Assembly (NCBI RefSeq): GCF_022662015.1
Contig: NZ_JAKMCM010000002.1
Location: 372,001 to 436,000 of the forward strand
DNA length: 64,000 bases
Direction of reading: 5' to 3'
Origin: Aestuariivivens sediminicola
GTDB taxonomy: Bacteria; Bacteroidota; Bacteroidia; Flavobacteriales; Flavobacteriaceae
The translations under genes and the position numbers were made by a program. Positions 45,390-54,860 of the stretch are shown piece after piece (position 1 is the first letter of the stretch; every line of letters begins with the position of its first letter). The notes under the pieces were generated by a model that was given only the letters and a program-made list of their open reading frames with translations, ran no database searches and was not told the origin of the DNA.

Positions 45390-47348
45390 TTGATTTCACA
45401 AACTACCATAGACCAAGTTTTCGAAACCGCTCGTGTTGAGGAGGTGATAGGCGATTTTGTTCAATTAAAGAAATCAGGTAGTAATTATAAAGCCTTAAGC
45501 CCTTTTAGTGATGAAAGGACACCAAGTTTTATGGTGTCTCCCGTCAAACAGATTTGGAAAGACTTTTCGAGTGGGAAAGGGGGAAATGTCGTTGCCTTTT
45601 TGATGGAACATGAACATTTTACCTATCCTGAAGCAATTAAATATCTGGCAAAAAAATATAATATAGAAATAGAGGAGACCGAGCGGACCGATGCGCAGAA
45701 GGAAGCAGCCAATGAGCGTGAAAGTCTCTATTTGGTAACTGAATATGCCAATACCTATTTTCAAAAGATACTTCAGAACACCGATCAGGGAAAGTCGATA
45801 GGTAAAAGTTACTTCAGGGAACGCGGATTTACGGAAGAGACCATAAAAGAATTTAATCTGGGATATGCCTTAAACGAATGGCAGGCCTTTACGGATGACG
45901 CTTTGAAAAATGGCTATAATATTGATTTCCTGGAAAAGACGGGATTGACCATAGTCAAGGATGACAAGCGCTATGACAGGTTTAAAGGACGCGTGATATT
46001 TCCTATTAAGAGTATGAGCGGTCGTGTGTTGGGTTTTGGCGGACGTATTCTTATAAATGATAAGAAGGCTGCCAAGTATGTCAATTCGCCGGAAAGCGAT
46101 ATTTACCATAAAAGTAAAGTCCTCTATGGCATTTATCATGCGAAACAGAGCATTGCCCGGGAGGATAATTGTTTTCTTGTGGAAGGTTATACCGATGTCA
46201 TTCAGCTGTATCAAAAGGGCATAAAGAATGTCGTGTCCTCCTCCGGTACGGCATTAACTCCGGAACAGATCAGGTTAATTAACAGGCTCACAAAAAACAT
46301 AACGGTTTTATTCGATGGCGATGCGGCGGGTATGCGCGCCTCCCTTCGCGGCATTGACCTTATTTTGGAGCAAGGTATGAATGTTAAGGTGTGCTCCTTT
46401 CCGGAGGGTGAAGACCCGGATAGTTTTGCCAGGCAAAATTCACTGGAGGAACTCTCAGGTTTTTTAGAGGAAAATGCCCGTGATTTCATTCAGTTTAAAG
46501 CTTCGGTCCTATATGAAGATTCAAAGAACGACCCCATTAAAAAGGCCAATGTCATTAGGGATATTGTGAACAGTATCTCAAAAATACCGGATCGTATTAA
46601 AAAAGAAATCTATATCCAGGAATGTGCCAGGATAATGGATATTAGCGAAGCCGTTTTGTTTAGCACTTTGGCTCAAATTAATCGAAAGGAATTTCAGGAG
46701 GCGAATAAGAAATATAAAGAAACTCAAAAGGCCTTTCAGGTTATAAGACAGGAACAATCTGTCAAGAAAGTTAATTTACAATATGAATTGGAAAGGAAAA
46801 TCATTGAAATCCTGCTTCTCTATGGAAATAAGACGGAAGATTTTGAAGATCTAATCCTTAAGGAGAATGAAAATAGTGAATTGATCCTGGAGCCCATTAT
46901 TCATAAGATAAAAGTATTTGAAAAGGTGTTTCTGGATCTTCAGGATGATGAAATGGAATTTACCGATGAAAAGTTTAAAAGTTTGTATTATACGATAATA
47001 GATGCACTCAATCAGAACCCGGAACTCGATTTGAAAACATTTGTTAATTCAGTTGATAAGGAATTGGCGAGTGAAATCACAACAATTTTAATGGATGACG
47101 AGCGGTATAATCTGGACAATTGGCAACGCATGAATATTTATCCAAAAGAGAAACATCATACGGTTGCACAATTGGTTAGTGAAACCATATTGAGTTTGAG
47201 ATGTTTTTTAATTGACCAAAAGGTCAAAGAATTTCAAAAGGAGACGGTACAGAATAAATCGCAATCGAATAAAGATATACTTGAAGAAGTAAAGGATTAT
47301 TCAAGTCTGAAAATGTTATTGTCCAGGAAGCTTAATCGCGTGCTTTAG
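45390..47348 (+). CDS. dnaG: DNA primase with degenerate zinc-binding domain
   Basis: The primase that makes RNA primers at the fork, about 653 residues. After the N-terminal domain come the RNA polymerase/TOPRIM core (FLVEGYTDVIQLYQKG, TVLFDGDAAGMRASLRG) and a helical C-terminal part for DnaB binding. In the N-terminal CHC2 domain every zinc ligand is replaced: Ser37, Ser40, Asp58 and Ser61 stand where E. coli has Cys40, His43, Cys61 and Cys64, though flanking residues (DERTPSF, GGNVVAFLM) are conserved. The frame is open from an ATG at 45288, but TTG 45390 gives the N-terminus MISQTTIDQVFETARVEEVI expected for flavobacteria. Confidence 0.92.
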   Translation: MISQTTIDQVFETARVEEVIGDFVQLKKSGSNYKALSPFSDERTPSFMVSPVKQIWKDFSSGKGGNVVAFLMEHEHFTYPEAIKYLAKKYNIEIEETERTDAQKEAANERESLYLVTEYANTYFQKILQNTDQGKSIGKSYFRERGFTEETIKEFNLGYALNEWQAFTDDALKNGYNIDFLEKTGLTIVKDDKRYDRFKGRVIFPIKSMSGRVLGFGGRILINDKKAAKYVNSPESDIYHKSKVLYGIYHAKQSIAREDNCFLVEGYTDVIQLYQKGIKNVVSSSGTALTPEQIRLINRLTKNITVLFDGDAAGMRASLRGIDLILEQGMNVKVCSFPEGEDPDSFARQNSLEELSGFLEENARDFIQFKASVLYEDSKNDPIKKANVIRDIVNSISKIPDRIKKEIYIQECARIMDISEAVLFSTLAQINRKEFQEANKKYKETQKAFQVIRQEQSVKKVNLQYELERKIIEILLLYGNKTEDFEDLILKENENSELILEPIIHKIKVFEKVFLDLQDDEMEFTDEKFKSLYYTIIDALNQNPELDLKTFVNSVDKELASEITTILMDDERYNLDNWQRMNIYPKEKHHTVAQLVSETILSLRCFLIDQKVKEFQKETVQNKSQSNKDILEEVKDYSSLKMLLSRKLNRVL

Positions 47349-47351
47349 CGC

Positions 47352-47981
47352 TTAAATTTGATCTGAAATTTTAGCCTGATTTACCAAATCAACCAAATTA
47401 TTAACCTTAAGTTTTCGCATTAATCGCGCTTTGTATGTGCTAACGGTTTTCTCGTTAATATCTAACTCCTGTGAAATTTCCTTATTCTTTTTGCCAATGG
47501 TTAGCAATTTCAGGACTTCAGCCTCGCGAGTCGATAATTTTTTATAAAACCTGCCTGATCTGTTATTACGAGCTCCAAAGGCCAGCTGCTGGGTTAGTTC
47601 ATTGCTCAAGTGGATTCCACCGTCATAAACTTTAGTAATGGCTTCACTTATGGTAATGATATTTACAGTTTTTGAGATATAACCACAGGCGCCTGCCTTG
47701 ATGGCGTTAATGGCATACACTTCCTCCGGTTCACCACTGAAGATAATGGTCTTGATATCCGGATAGTCATTTTTAAGATACCGTAATACCGTTAGTCCGT
47801 TTAATTTCGGGAAATTGACTTCCGTAATAATAATGTCGACAGGATTATGTTTTACAAATTCAAGTATGGCCTCACCATCATCAACACTTCCGACAATATC
47901 AATATTGGAAGATGATGACAAGAGGAGCTCTAACCCCTTTCTGATAATAGGGTGATTGTCTGCTATTAATAATTTTATCAT
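47352..47981 (-). CDS. NarL/LuxR-type response regulator with Glu at the phosphorylation site
   Basis: A 209-residue regulator: receiver domain (residues 1-120) plus LuxR HTH (STREAEVLKLLTIGKKNKEISQELDINEKTVS... pattern, residues 145-205). The acidic pair (Asp8 region, ADNHP), the beta-5 lysine (GYISKT) and the switch Ser (IIFSGEP) are present. The phosphoacceptor Asp is replaced by Glu54 in DIIITEVNFPKLNG (codon GAA). Such a change often mimics phosphorylation. It converges on dnaG with a 3-nt gap. No histidine kinase is nearby, which suits an orphan or constitutively active regulator. Confidence 0.88.
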   Translation of the reverse strand: MIKLLIADNHPIIRKGLELLLSSSSNIDIVGSVDDGEAILEFVKHNPVDIIITEVNFPKLNGLTVLRYLKNDYPDIKTIIFSGEPEEVYAINAIKAGACGYISKTVNIITISEAITKVYDGGIHLSNELTQQLAFGARNNRSGRFYKKLSTREAEVLKLLTIGKKNKEISQELDINEKTVSTYKARLMRKLKVNNLVDLVNQAKISDQI

Positions 47982-48078
47982 AGTGGTTTAGCTTTTTAGA
48001 ACAGAATTATTTGAGCGAATAATTTTGCGTGATTGAGAGACTTAAGCTATCATGTAAAGATAATACTTTTTTAGCAAA

Positions 48079-48876
48079 TTACAACGCGTTAAGCAACTGC
48101 TCAGGGATATTGCAAACAGGGATTGGAACCATTTTATGTTTGTTGGCACCGTTGTATTCTTTGTAGATTTTAAACACTTCTTTTTCACGTCCGTCAAAAT
48201 CTTCAAGGGTCTTATTTTCGGCATCCATTTTCATGGCCCATTCCAGTTCCGGGTAAGAGGCGCCAATTTGTTCTTCATCCGTTCGGTCGTCGCCCCACAA
48301 GCCATCGGTGGGCGGTGCATCAATAATATCTTGGTTAATGCCGAGAAAATGGGCTAATTCATATACTTGTGTTTTCAATAAGTCGGCAATGGGACTCACG
48401 TCCACACCACCGTCACCGTATTTAGTAAAAAATCCAACACCAAAATCCTCAACTTTGTTTCCTGTTCCGGCAACGAGTAAATTATCCAGTGCTGCAAAAT
48501 AATATAAGGTGGTCATTCTAAGTCGAGCCCTCGTATTGGCCAAGGACATGAACCTGTCTTCTTCATTATCGACTTTAGGCAAAGCCTCGATGAGGCTATC
48601 GAATACCGGGGTTAGATTAATTTGGGTGATACTGACATGTTTAAAATTAGATTGTAACCAATCAATATGTCTTAAGGCTCTGTTAACCTGAGCTTCCGAT
48701 TGATGAATGGGCATCTCCAAACACAAAACCTTTAATCCAGTTTTAGCACAAAGTGTAGAAGTTACAGCAGAATCGATGCCTCCAGAAACGCCAACCACAA
48801 AACCCTGAATTCCTGCTTCGGTGGCATAGTTTTTTAACCAGTCTACAATATGGTTTATTACTTTTTCTGTTTGCAT
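48079..48876 (-). CDS. nadE: NAD+ synthase, ammonia-dependent
   Basis: A 265-residue N-type ATP pyrophosphatase that amidates nicotinic acid adenine dinucleotide. The PP-loop VGVSGGIDSAVTS is at residues 27-40; further motifs are NTRARLRMTTLYYFA, VAGTGNKVEDFGVGFFTKYGDGGVDVSPIADL and LWGDDRTDEEQIGASY. There is no N-terminal nitrilase-like glutaminase domain, so ammonia is the nitrogen donor. It is divergent from gldB; this pairing with gldB-gldC is common in flavobacteria. Confidence 0.94.
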   Translation of the reverse strand: MQTEKVINHIVDWLKNYATEAGIQGFVVGVSGGIDSAVTSTLCAKTGLKVLCLEMPIHQSEAQVNRALRHIDWLQSNFKHVSITQINLTPVFDSLIEALPKVDNEEDRFMSLANTRARLRMTTLYYFAALDNLLVAGTGNKVEDFGVGFFTKYGDGGVDVSPIADLLKTQVYELAHFLGINQDIIDAPPTDGLWGDDRTDEEQIGASYPELEWAMKMDAENKTLEDFDGREKEVFKIYKEYNGANKHKMVPIPVCNIPEQLLNAL

Positions 48877-48904
48877 ATTGGGCTAATTTTAATTATAAGA
48901 ATAG

Positions 48905-48912
48905 TACATTTG
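48905..48912 (+). promoter_or_regulatory. -7 box upstream of gldB
   Basis: TACATTTG is a perfect TAnnTTTG box 60 nt before the gldB ATG. The nearest TTG (48878-48880) is 24 nt upstream, a little far for a -33 element. Confidence 0.4.
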
Positions 48913-48971
48913 CAAACAAAAATAAAAGAAACACCTCAATTTATAAAAGATTATACCGTTTAAGTTGTTGT

Positions 48972-49934
48972 ATGAAAAAAATAGGTTCCCTTTTTATTTT
49001 ACTCGTTGTCTTTCTTTCCTGTAATAAGGAAAACAGGTTAGAGCAAAACATTGACAAAATAAATACCGATATAACGGTAGAGCGGTTTGACAGGTTGTTT
49101 GCCAATGTAGAAATAGAAGCGTTGTCGAAGTTGAAGCAGGACTACCCATTTATGTTTGCCAAAAAGTATTCAGACTCGTTTTGGATTGCGCAGAAAAAGG
49201 ACAGCTTACAGCGGGAACTGTTCTTAGAAGTTGAAAAGGCATTTCCTGATTTTGAGGATGTCGAGCTGGAGATCGAATCCCTTTTTAATCATTTAAAGTA
49301 TTACTTTCCGGAATTTAAACTGCCGCGTGTGATTACGACGACTTCGATGGTTGATTACAGGAACAAAGTCATCCTTACCGATACTATTGTTTTGCTTTCC
49401 ATTGATACCTATTTGGGATCACAGCATAAATTCTATGCCGGTATTCAAAAATATATTGCTTCAAATTTAAGGAAAGAGCAAATTGTGGTCGATCTATCAG
49501 GGGCATACGCCGAAAAATACATCTATCAATCACCGCGAAAAACGCTATTGGATGAAATGATTTATTATGGAAAGGTACTTTATTTTAATGATCTGATGAT
49601 TCCATTCAAAAGCGAATCGGAACGCATCGGATATACCGATGAGGAGCTGCAATGGGCTCAGACCAATGAAGGTTATATCTGGCGTTATTTTGTAGAACGT
49701 GAATTGTTGTACAGTACCGATTCCAAACTGCCAAATCGTTTTATTAACCCGGCACCTTTTACTAAGTTTTATTTGGAAGAAATTGATAGCGAATCCCCGG
49801 GACGACTGGGACAATATATGGGTTGGCAAATTGTAAGGGCCTATATGGAAAACAACGATGTTACACTAAAGGAACTGCTGGTTAACAGCAGTGAGGCTAT
49901 TTTTAATAATTCGAAATTCAAACCCAGGAAATAA
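48972..49934 (+). CDS. gldB: Gliding motility lipoprotein GldB
   Basis: A 320-residue lipoprotein (lipobox LVVFLSC, Cys17) recognised as GldB, a protein required for gliding and for assembly of the type IX secretion/gliding machinery in Flavobacterium johnsoniae. Characteristic blocks are ITVERFDRLFA, LKQDYPFMF, YYFPEFKLPRVITTTS, DTYLGSQHKFY and ESPGRLGQYMGWQIVRAYM. It probably faces the periplasm from a membrane anchor. The stop TAA overlaps the gldC ATG by one base (TAATG), so gldB and gldC are translationally coupled. Confidence 0.93.
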   Translation: MKKIGSLFILLVVFLSCNKENRLEQNIDKINTDITVERFDRLFANVEIEALSKLKQDYPFMFAKKYSDSFWIAQKKDSLQRELFLEVEKAFPDFEDVELEIESLFNHLKYYFPEFKLPRVITTTSMVDYRNKVILTDTIVLLSIDTYLGSQHKFYAGIQKYIASNLRKEQIVVDLSGAYAEKYIYQSPRKTLLDEMIYYGKVLYFNDLMIPFKSESERIGYTDEELQWAQTNEGYIWRYFVERELLYSTDSKLPNRFINPAPFTKFYLEEIDSESPGRLGQYMGWQIVRAYMENNDVTLKELLVNSSEAIFNNSKFKPRK

Positions 49935-50275
49935 TGACAAGACATACAAAATCGAAAATTGAGCTACATGTTGAGTTAGATGAGAATCGTGTGCCTGAAA
50001 AGTTACATTGGTCTGCACAGGATGGCGGTATTGCGAATGAAGAGGCCAAAGCCATGATGTTATCGGTATGGGATGGTGAGTCCAAAGAAACTTTGCGTAT
50101 CGATTTATGGACAAAGGACATGCCGGTGGATGAGATGAAACTATTCTTTCATCAAACATTACGAGCCATGAGTGATACCTTTAACCGCGCTACCCAGGAT
50201 GAAAAAATGACCGCCACCATGAGGGACTTTTGCGATTACTTTGCCGAAAAGCTGGAGTTGAAAAAACCGGAATGA
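49934..50275 (+). CDS. gldC: Gliding motility protein GldC
   Basis: A 113-residue soluble protein without signal peptide. It matches GldC: KSKIELHVELDENRVPEKLHWSA, ANEEAKAMMLSVWDGESKETLRIDLWT and MRDFCDYFAEKLELK. In F. johnsoniae loss of GldC impairs but does not abolish colony spreading. It overlaps gldB by one base. Its biochemical role is unknown. Confidence 0.93.
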   Translation: MTRHTKSKIELHVELDENRVPEKLHWSAQDGGIANEEAKAMMLSVWDGESKETLRIDLWTKDMPVDEMKLFFHQTLRAMSDTFNRATQDEKMTATMRDFCDYFAEKLELKKPE

Positions 50276-50312
50276 GATTCCAGAGGAAGCAGAACAGGAG
50301 TCAATAGACGAT

Positions 50313-51590
50313 TTACCATTCGTTAATTCTGTTCGAGTCCAGTTTAATAAAAATAAAAATTAAAATGGTGAAGGCCCACAAGCCTGAGCCTCCATAACTA
50401 AAAAGGGGCAGGGGTATACCAATTGTTGGAATTAATCCCATTACCATTCCGATGTTAATTAAAAAGTGCATGAATATAATAGCTGCCACACTATATCCAT
50501 AAACACGACTGAACTGAGACTTCTGTAATTCGGCTAAATGAAGGATCCGTAAAATAAGTAATACAAAAATGATTACGACTAAGGTGCTGCCTAAAAATCC
50601 CCATTCTTCACCTACAGTACTAAAAATGTAATCCGTGTGCTGTTCCGGCACAAATTTTCCTGTGGTTCGGGTGCCCTCCAAAAAACCCTTTCCGGTCACA
50701 CCACCGGAACGTATCGCCTTTTCAGATTCGTTGAGGTTATAAGCAAATGTTTTTTTCATTTGCTCCAGTTTTTCAGGATCTTGTTCCAGGCGCAACCACA
50801 GGCTTATTCGATCTTGTTGATGGGGCTTTAATATATCTTGATATACATATTTTATCGCAAATGACAACCCAACACAAAGCAGTAACAACAGAATAGATTT
50901 CAAGATAGAAAGTTTCTTATTCGATAAAAGCGTAAGAACAGTCAAAACCACTGCCGCGAGTAGGGCTGTTATTAAAACACCAAACTTCAATGACATTACC
51001 GATAACACTAGTATCAAAACACCTGAAATCAAATAGATTTTAGGCAGCCCTTCACGATAGAGCACAAAGAAAAACGCTGCATAAACAACGGTGCTTCCCG
51101 TATCGTTTTGCAATAGAACCAACACCGCTGGAACGATAATAATAATAAATGTTCGTATCTGATCTTTTAATCTTTTGATATCCGTATTAAGGTCGCTTAT
51201 ATATTTAGCAACGGCCAGGGCAGTCGCTGCTTTTGCAAATTCACTGGGCTGTAATGTCATGCCTCCGAAGGCATACCAGGAAGTGGCGCCATTAACGTTC
51301 TTTCCAAATAGAAATAGCCCCATAAGGGACAGCATCGAGAGGATATAGATGATACTGGAAAAACGTTCATAAAATTTTGCTTCAATAGATAGTACCAGAA
51401 CAATTAAGCCCAGTGTAAAAAGAATAAATACAAGTTGTTTGCCATAGGGTTGAGAAAAATTAAAGTAATCCAAAGATTCACCCACATGTGAAGCAGAAAG
51501 GATGTTTAACCAACCAAATCCAACGAGCAATAAAAATAGAATAATGGTTATCCAATCAAATTTGAAGTATCTGTTTGTTTCTCTAACCAT
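50313..51590 (-). CDS. rodA: Rod shape-determining SEDS glycosyltransferase RodA
   Basis: A 425-residue polytopic membrane protein of the SEDS family that polymerises lipid II into glycan strands with PBP2. About ten hydrophobic segments are visible. SEDS motifs: YAFGGMTLQPSEFAKAATALAVA, LLQNDTGSTVVY and the C-terminal GLIPTIGIPLPLFSYGGSG. The start overlaps the mrdA stop by one base. Last gene of the mre operon. Confidence 0.95.
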   Translation of the reverse strand: MVRETNRYFKFDWITIILFLLLVGFGWLNILSASHVGESLDYFNFSQPYGKQLVFILFTLGLIVLVLSIEAKFYERFSSIIYILSMLSLMGLFLFGKNVNGATSWYAFGGMTLQPSEFAKAATALAVAKYISDLNTDIKRLKDQIRTFIIIIVPAVLVLLQNDTGSTVVYAAFFFVLYREGLPKIYLISGVLILVLSVMSLKFGVLITALLAAVVLTVLTLLSNKKLSILKSILLLLLCVGLSFAIKYVYQDILKPHQQDRISLWLRLEQDPEKLEQMKKTFAYNLNESEKAIRSGGVTGKGFLEGTRTTGKFVPEQHTDYIFSTVGEEWGFLGSTLVVIIFVLLILRILHLAELQKSQFSRVYGYSVAAIIFMHFLINIGMVMGLIPTIGIPLPLFSYGGSGLWAFTILIFIFIKLDSNRINEW

Positions 51591-53527
51591 TAAACACCCG
51601 GGTTTTCAAGTTCCTTTAATCGTTGTTTCAGATGTTGGTATTCTGATTCATCAACCGGATGAACAATCGTTTTATCATTAATGTTAAACGGTTTGCCAGA
51701 ATAGGGTTTCGCATATTCTTCTTCCAATCCATATCTCAGAAGCCAATCTTCCAAATCCGTTCTGGTTATAAATCCTTTAATATGTTTTTCTATCATTAAA
51801 CTCGCAATTTTACCGGCAAATCTGCTTCCCCAATAACCGTTTTCCACAAAGACCGCCAGTGCAATTTTTGGATTATCTTTTGGTGCAAATGCAACAAATA
51901 TGGAATGGTCCGTCAATTGTGTTTTTTTACCGTCTATGATAGCAAAATTCTCAACGGTACCTGTTTTCCCACAAATGTCGATATCTTTTACCTGCAACAT
52001 TGAAGCTGTACCTTTTTTGTAAACCTGAAACATGCCCTCTATTACGGGTTCGAAATTTTCACGATCTATGGTGGTGTATTTTGGTGCCGTAAATTGTTCT
52101 GGCAATGTTTCTCCTTCAATATTTTTTATGATATGAGGGGTATAGTAAAATCCTCTGTTCGCTATTGCGGCAATCATATTGGCCAACTGTATCGGTGTTG
52201 TGGCTACCTCTCCCTGGCCTATGGCATTCGAGATGGTATAGGTAGAGTAAAATGTTTTCGGATAAACATGTTTATAATAGTCTCGGTCCGGAATCCTGCC
52301 TTTTTGACCCACATACAAGTCGTTGTTTAAAAATTCTCCCAATCCAAAACTTTTGGCATGCGTACTCCAATTGTTGATCCCATCGGATGCATTTCCATTT
52401 TTGTCAAGGATTTTACGATAGGCCGTTGCAAAATAGGCATTACATGAACGCTGGATGCCGGTTATCATATTATTGACCGTTCCGACGTTGCAATGGCATT
52501 TCATGAAGCGATTGCCATAGCGATAACCGCGGTAGCAGGTCACCGTTTCTTTGGGTGTCAAAACCCCTTCCTGAAGGGCTATCAGCGCATTCATCAGTTT
52601 AAAGGGAGATCCAGGTTCATAAACACCTTGAAGACTTCTGTTAAATAAAGGTTTCCCAATGGTGTCTCTAAAAAGTTTGGTAAAATTAGCAGATCGATTT
52701 CGACCCACCAATATATTCGGGTTGTAGGAAGGCGCCGCTATCATGGCCAGAATCTCGCCGGATGATGGTTCAATGGCAATAACACCGCCGCGTTTGTTTT
52801 GCATAAGGAGCTCACCATAAGCCTGCAATTTGGCATCAATAGTTATGGTAATGTCCTTACCTTGCTGAGGAACCGTGTCAAACTTACCCTCTTTATAAGG
52901 ACCAATATCTCTGTTAAATCGGTCTTTCTGAATAAATTTAATCCCTTTTACACCACGTAAGGTGTTTTCATAGGAGGCCTCAACACCTTGTTTCCCTTTT
53001 AAGTCTCCCATAATGTAATAGGGATCGTCCTTGATATCTCTGTAGCCCACTTCACCAATATCTCCTAAAACATTCGCTCCTATGGTTGTCTGGTAATGTC
53101 TTAAGGAACGTTTTTGTATATAAAACCCCTGATATTTTCTCATTTTTTCCTGTAGCACGGCGTAATCTTCTTTAGATAATTGGGCTACAAAAACAGAAGG
53201 TAGGCGTGGTGAATAATGATAGGCTTTTTCGAAGGTCTTTATAAAGGTCGCCTTATCAATTTTTAATAAACTGCAAAATTCTAAGGTGTCTAAAGGCTTT
53301 ACTTCCCTTGGAATGACCATGACATCATATGAAGGCTGATTGGCCACCAAGAGCTGACCATTGCGATCATATACAAATCCCCGTTTTGGATAATCATATA
53401 CCTTTCTAATCGCATTATCCTCAAACAAATTATGCTCGGTTGAAGTGTATACCTGCAAATAAAAGAGTCTGCCAATGAAAATAAATCCAATAAAAATGAC
53501 CGATAAGAAAAGCAAAAATTTTCTCAT
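51590..53527 (-). CDS. mrdA: Penicillin-binding protein 2
   Basis: A 645-residue class B transpeptidase for cell elongation. An N-terminal membrane anchor (FLLFLSVIFIGFIFIGRLFYL) is followed by the pedestal domain and the transpeptidase domain with active-site Ser307 and Lys310 in EPGSPFKL, Ser-x-Asn in QRSCNAYF and CGKTGTVENFA. It works with RodA, encoded next, and with MreBCD, encoded upstream. Its start overlaps the mreD stop by 4 nt. FtsI (septal PBP3) is excluded by context. Confidence 0.95.
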   Translation of the reverse strand: MRKFLLFLSVIFIGFIFIGRLFYLQVYTSTEHNLFEDNAIRKVYDYPKRGFVYDRNGQLLVANQPSYDVMVIPREVKPLDTLEFCSLLKIDKATFIKTFEKAYHYSPRLPSVFVAQLSKEDYAVLQEKMRKYQGFYIQKRSLRHYQTTIGANVLGDIGEVGYRDIKDDPYYIMGDLKGKQGVEASYENTLRGVKGIKFIQKDRFNRDIGPYKEGKFDTVPQQGKDITITIDAKLQAYGELLMQNKRGGVIAIEPSSGEILAMIAAPSYNPNILVGRNRSANFTKLFRDTIGKPLFNRSLQGVYEPGSPFKLMNALIALQEGVLTPKETVTCYRGYRYGNRFMKCHCNVGTVNNMITGIQRSCNAYFATAYRKILDKNGNASDGINNWSTHAKSFGLGEFLNNDLYVGQKGRIPDRDYYKHVYPKTFYSTYTISNAIGQGEVATTPIQLANMIAAIANRGFYYTPHIIKNIEGETLPEQFTAPKYTTIDRENFEPVIEGMFQVYKKGTASMLQVKDIDICGKTGTVENFAIIDGKKTQLTDHSIFVAFAPKDNPKIALAVFVENGYWGSRFAGKIASLMIEKHIKGFITRTDLEDWLLRYGLEEEYAKPYSGKPFNINDKTIVHPVDESEYQHLKQRLKELENPGV

Positions 53528-54030
53528 GTTTTATTCCTACTAAATATTATTGTTAATAATACACATAATAATATAGTAAATATACTAGAGAATAACGCCT
53601 TCTGAAGGATTAAAATTATTTTTGAAACACTAAAAATTTCAAGTGAAAATAGGACTAAATGATGCACAGCAGTTAAAATGGCGATATAGTTTAATTTTGA
53701 GCCAAATTCAACCGTGTTGAATTTAATGGATTGATATTCATAGACCGTACCAAAAGAAGACTTTAAAAATAAGGGCCTGGTATAAGCGACCAAAACAGAT
53801 CCTGCGGCATGAATCCCACCGGAATCCATAAATAGATCTATGGTTAAACCCAATAAAAAACTGAGAAAAATAAAGAGCATTCTATTATTTTTCACCGGAT
53901 ATAAAAGAATGAACAGGATGTATGGATAGGGGTTGATGTACCCCAAAAAATTTATCTGATTAAAAATAAGGACCTGCGTCAAAATAAGAATAACAAAACG
54001 CACAGCATGTATAGAAATAACATTATTCAT
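53524..54030 (-). CDS. mreD: Rod shape-determining protein MreD
   Basis: A 168-residue membrane protein with about five hydrophobic helices (FVILILTQVLIFNQINFLGYI, PYPYILFILLYPV, LFIFLSFLLGLTIDLFMDSGGIHAAG). The last segment is the family signature around D-x-x-G. It overlaps mreC by 8 nt and mrdA by 4 nt, so the five genes are tightly coupled. Sequence conservation in MreD is low, and context supports the call. Confidence 0.88.
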   Translation of the reverse strand: MNNVISIHAVRFVILILTQVLIFNQINFLGYINPYPYILFILLYPVKNNRMLFIFLSFLLGLTIDLFMDSGGIHAAGSVLVAYTRPLFLKSSFGTVYEYQSIKFNTVEFGSKLNYIAILTAVHHLVLFSLEIFSVSKIILILQKALFSSIFTILLCVLLTIIFSRNKT

Positions 54031-54838
54031 TTAACAAATCGGTTATTTCGGGTTTGTCCATATTTTCTATGATATATACATGTTCTAAATTAGTCATATC
54101 ATTGAACAGTTTTACGCTTAGGGTAAAATAATTCTCTGCATCATCTAATCTAAAATCCTGAATAGCACCTACCAAAACGCCTTTGGGAAATATGGAAGAC
54201 CTTCCTGAAGTAATGATGGTATCACCAATGGTCAGATAAGATTCAGCTGCTTTTGGAATGTCAATTAGCTGCATGATCTCAGGAGAATTAGAATTCCAAA
54301 TTAAGGTGCCAAAATGATTCGTATTTTTGAGTTTCGCACTTATTTGACTTGTAGTGTTTAAAATAGAAATCACGGTAGCATAGTTGTTGCTGGTTTTGTT
54401 TATGATTCCAACAATCCCAAGACTGCTTATAACTCCAAAATCTTCACGAATACTGTCGTTTTCCCCTTTATTTACAAGCAGAACATTATTGTTTAAACTG
54501 TATGAGTTTTTTATGACACGGGCATGGGTAAAACGATATAAACTATTGAATTTTAGGCTATCCAGGAAACTGGAGTCCCTCTCCGGCGTATTATACATTA
54601 TTGATTTCAGCCGATTGTTTTCTTCGGCGAGCATCCTGTTCTGTGAATTCAAATTTAAATAAGAACTGATATTGTTTATGGAGTTGTAGATACCACCAGT
54701 AAAAAAGTTGGCAGAATTGATAAACTTACTTTTATGATAAGAGTGAGATTGTATGGTAAATAAAAGGGCAACAGAGAAAAGCAGCAAGAATAACAAAAAG
54801 GTTTTGTTTCTTATAATAAAATTTATAATCTGTTGCAT
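54023..54838 (-). CDS. mreC: Rod shape-determining protein MreC
   Basis: A 271-residue bitopic protein: one N-terminal helix (FLLFLLLFSVALLFTIQ), a short coiled coil (LNSQNRMLAEENNRLKSIM) and a periplasmic beta domain (GIVGIINKTSNNYATVISILN, GDTIITSGRSSIFPKGVLVG). MreC links the cytoplasmic MreB filament to PBP2. It is 22 nt after mreB and overlaps mreD by 8 nt. Confidence 0.93.
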   Translation of the reverse strand: MQQIINFIIRNKTFLLFLLLFSVALLFTIQSHSYHKSKFINSANFFTGGIYNSINNISSYLNLNSQNRMLAEENNRLKSIMYNTPERDSSFLDSLKFNSLYRFTHARVIKNSYSLNNNVLLVNKGENDSIREDFGVISSLGIVGIINKTSNNYATVISILNTTSQISAKLKNTNHFGTLIWNSNSPEIMQLIDIPKAAESYLTIGDTIITSGRSSIFPKGVLVGAIQDFRLDDAENYFTLSVKLFNDMTNLEHVYIIENMDKPEITDLLNE

Positions 54839-54860
54839 GGGTTTTAAACCTATTTATGCT

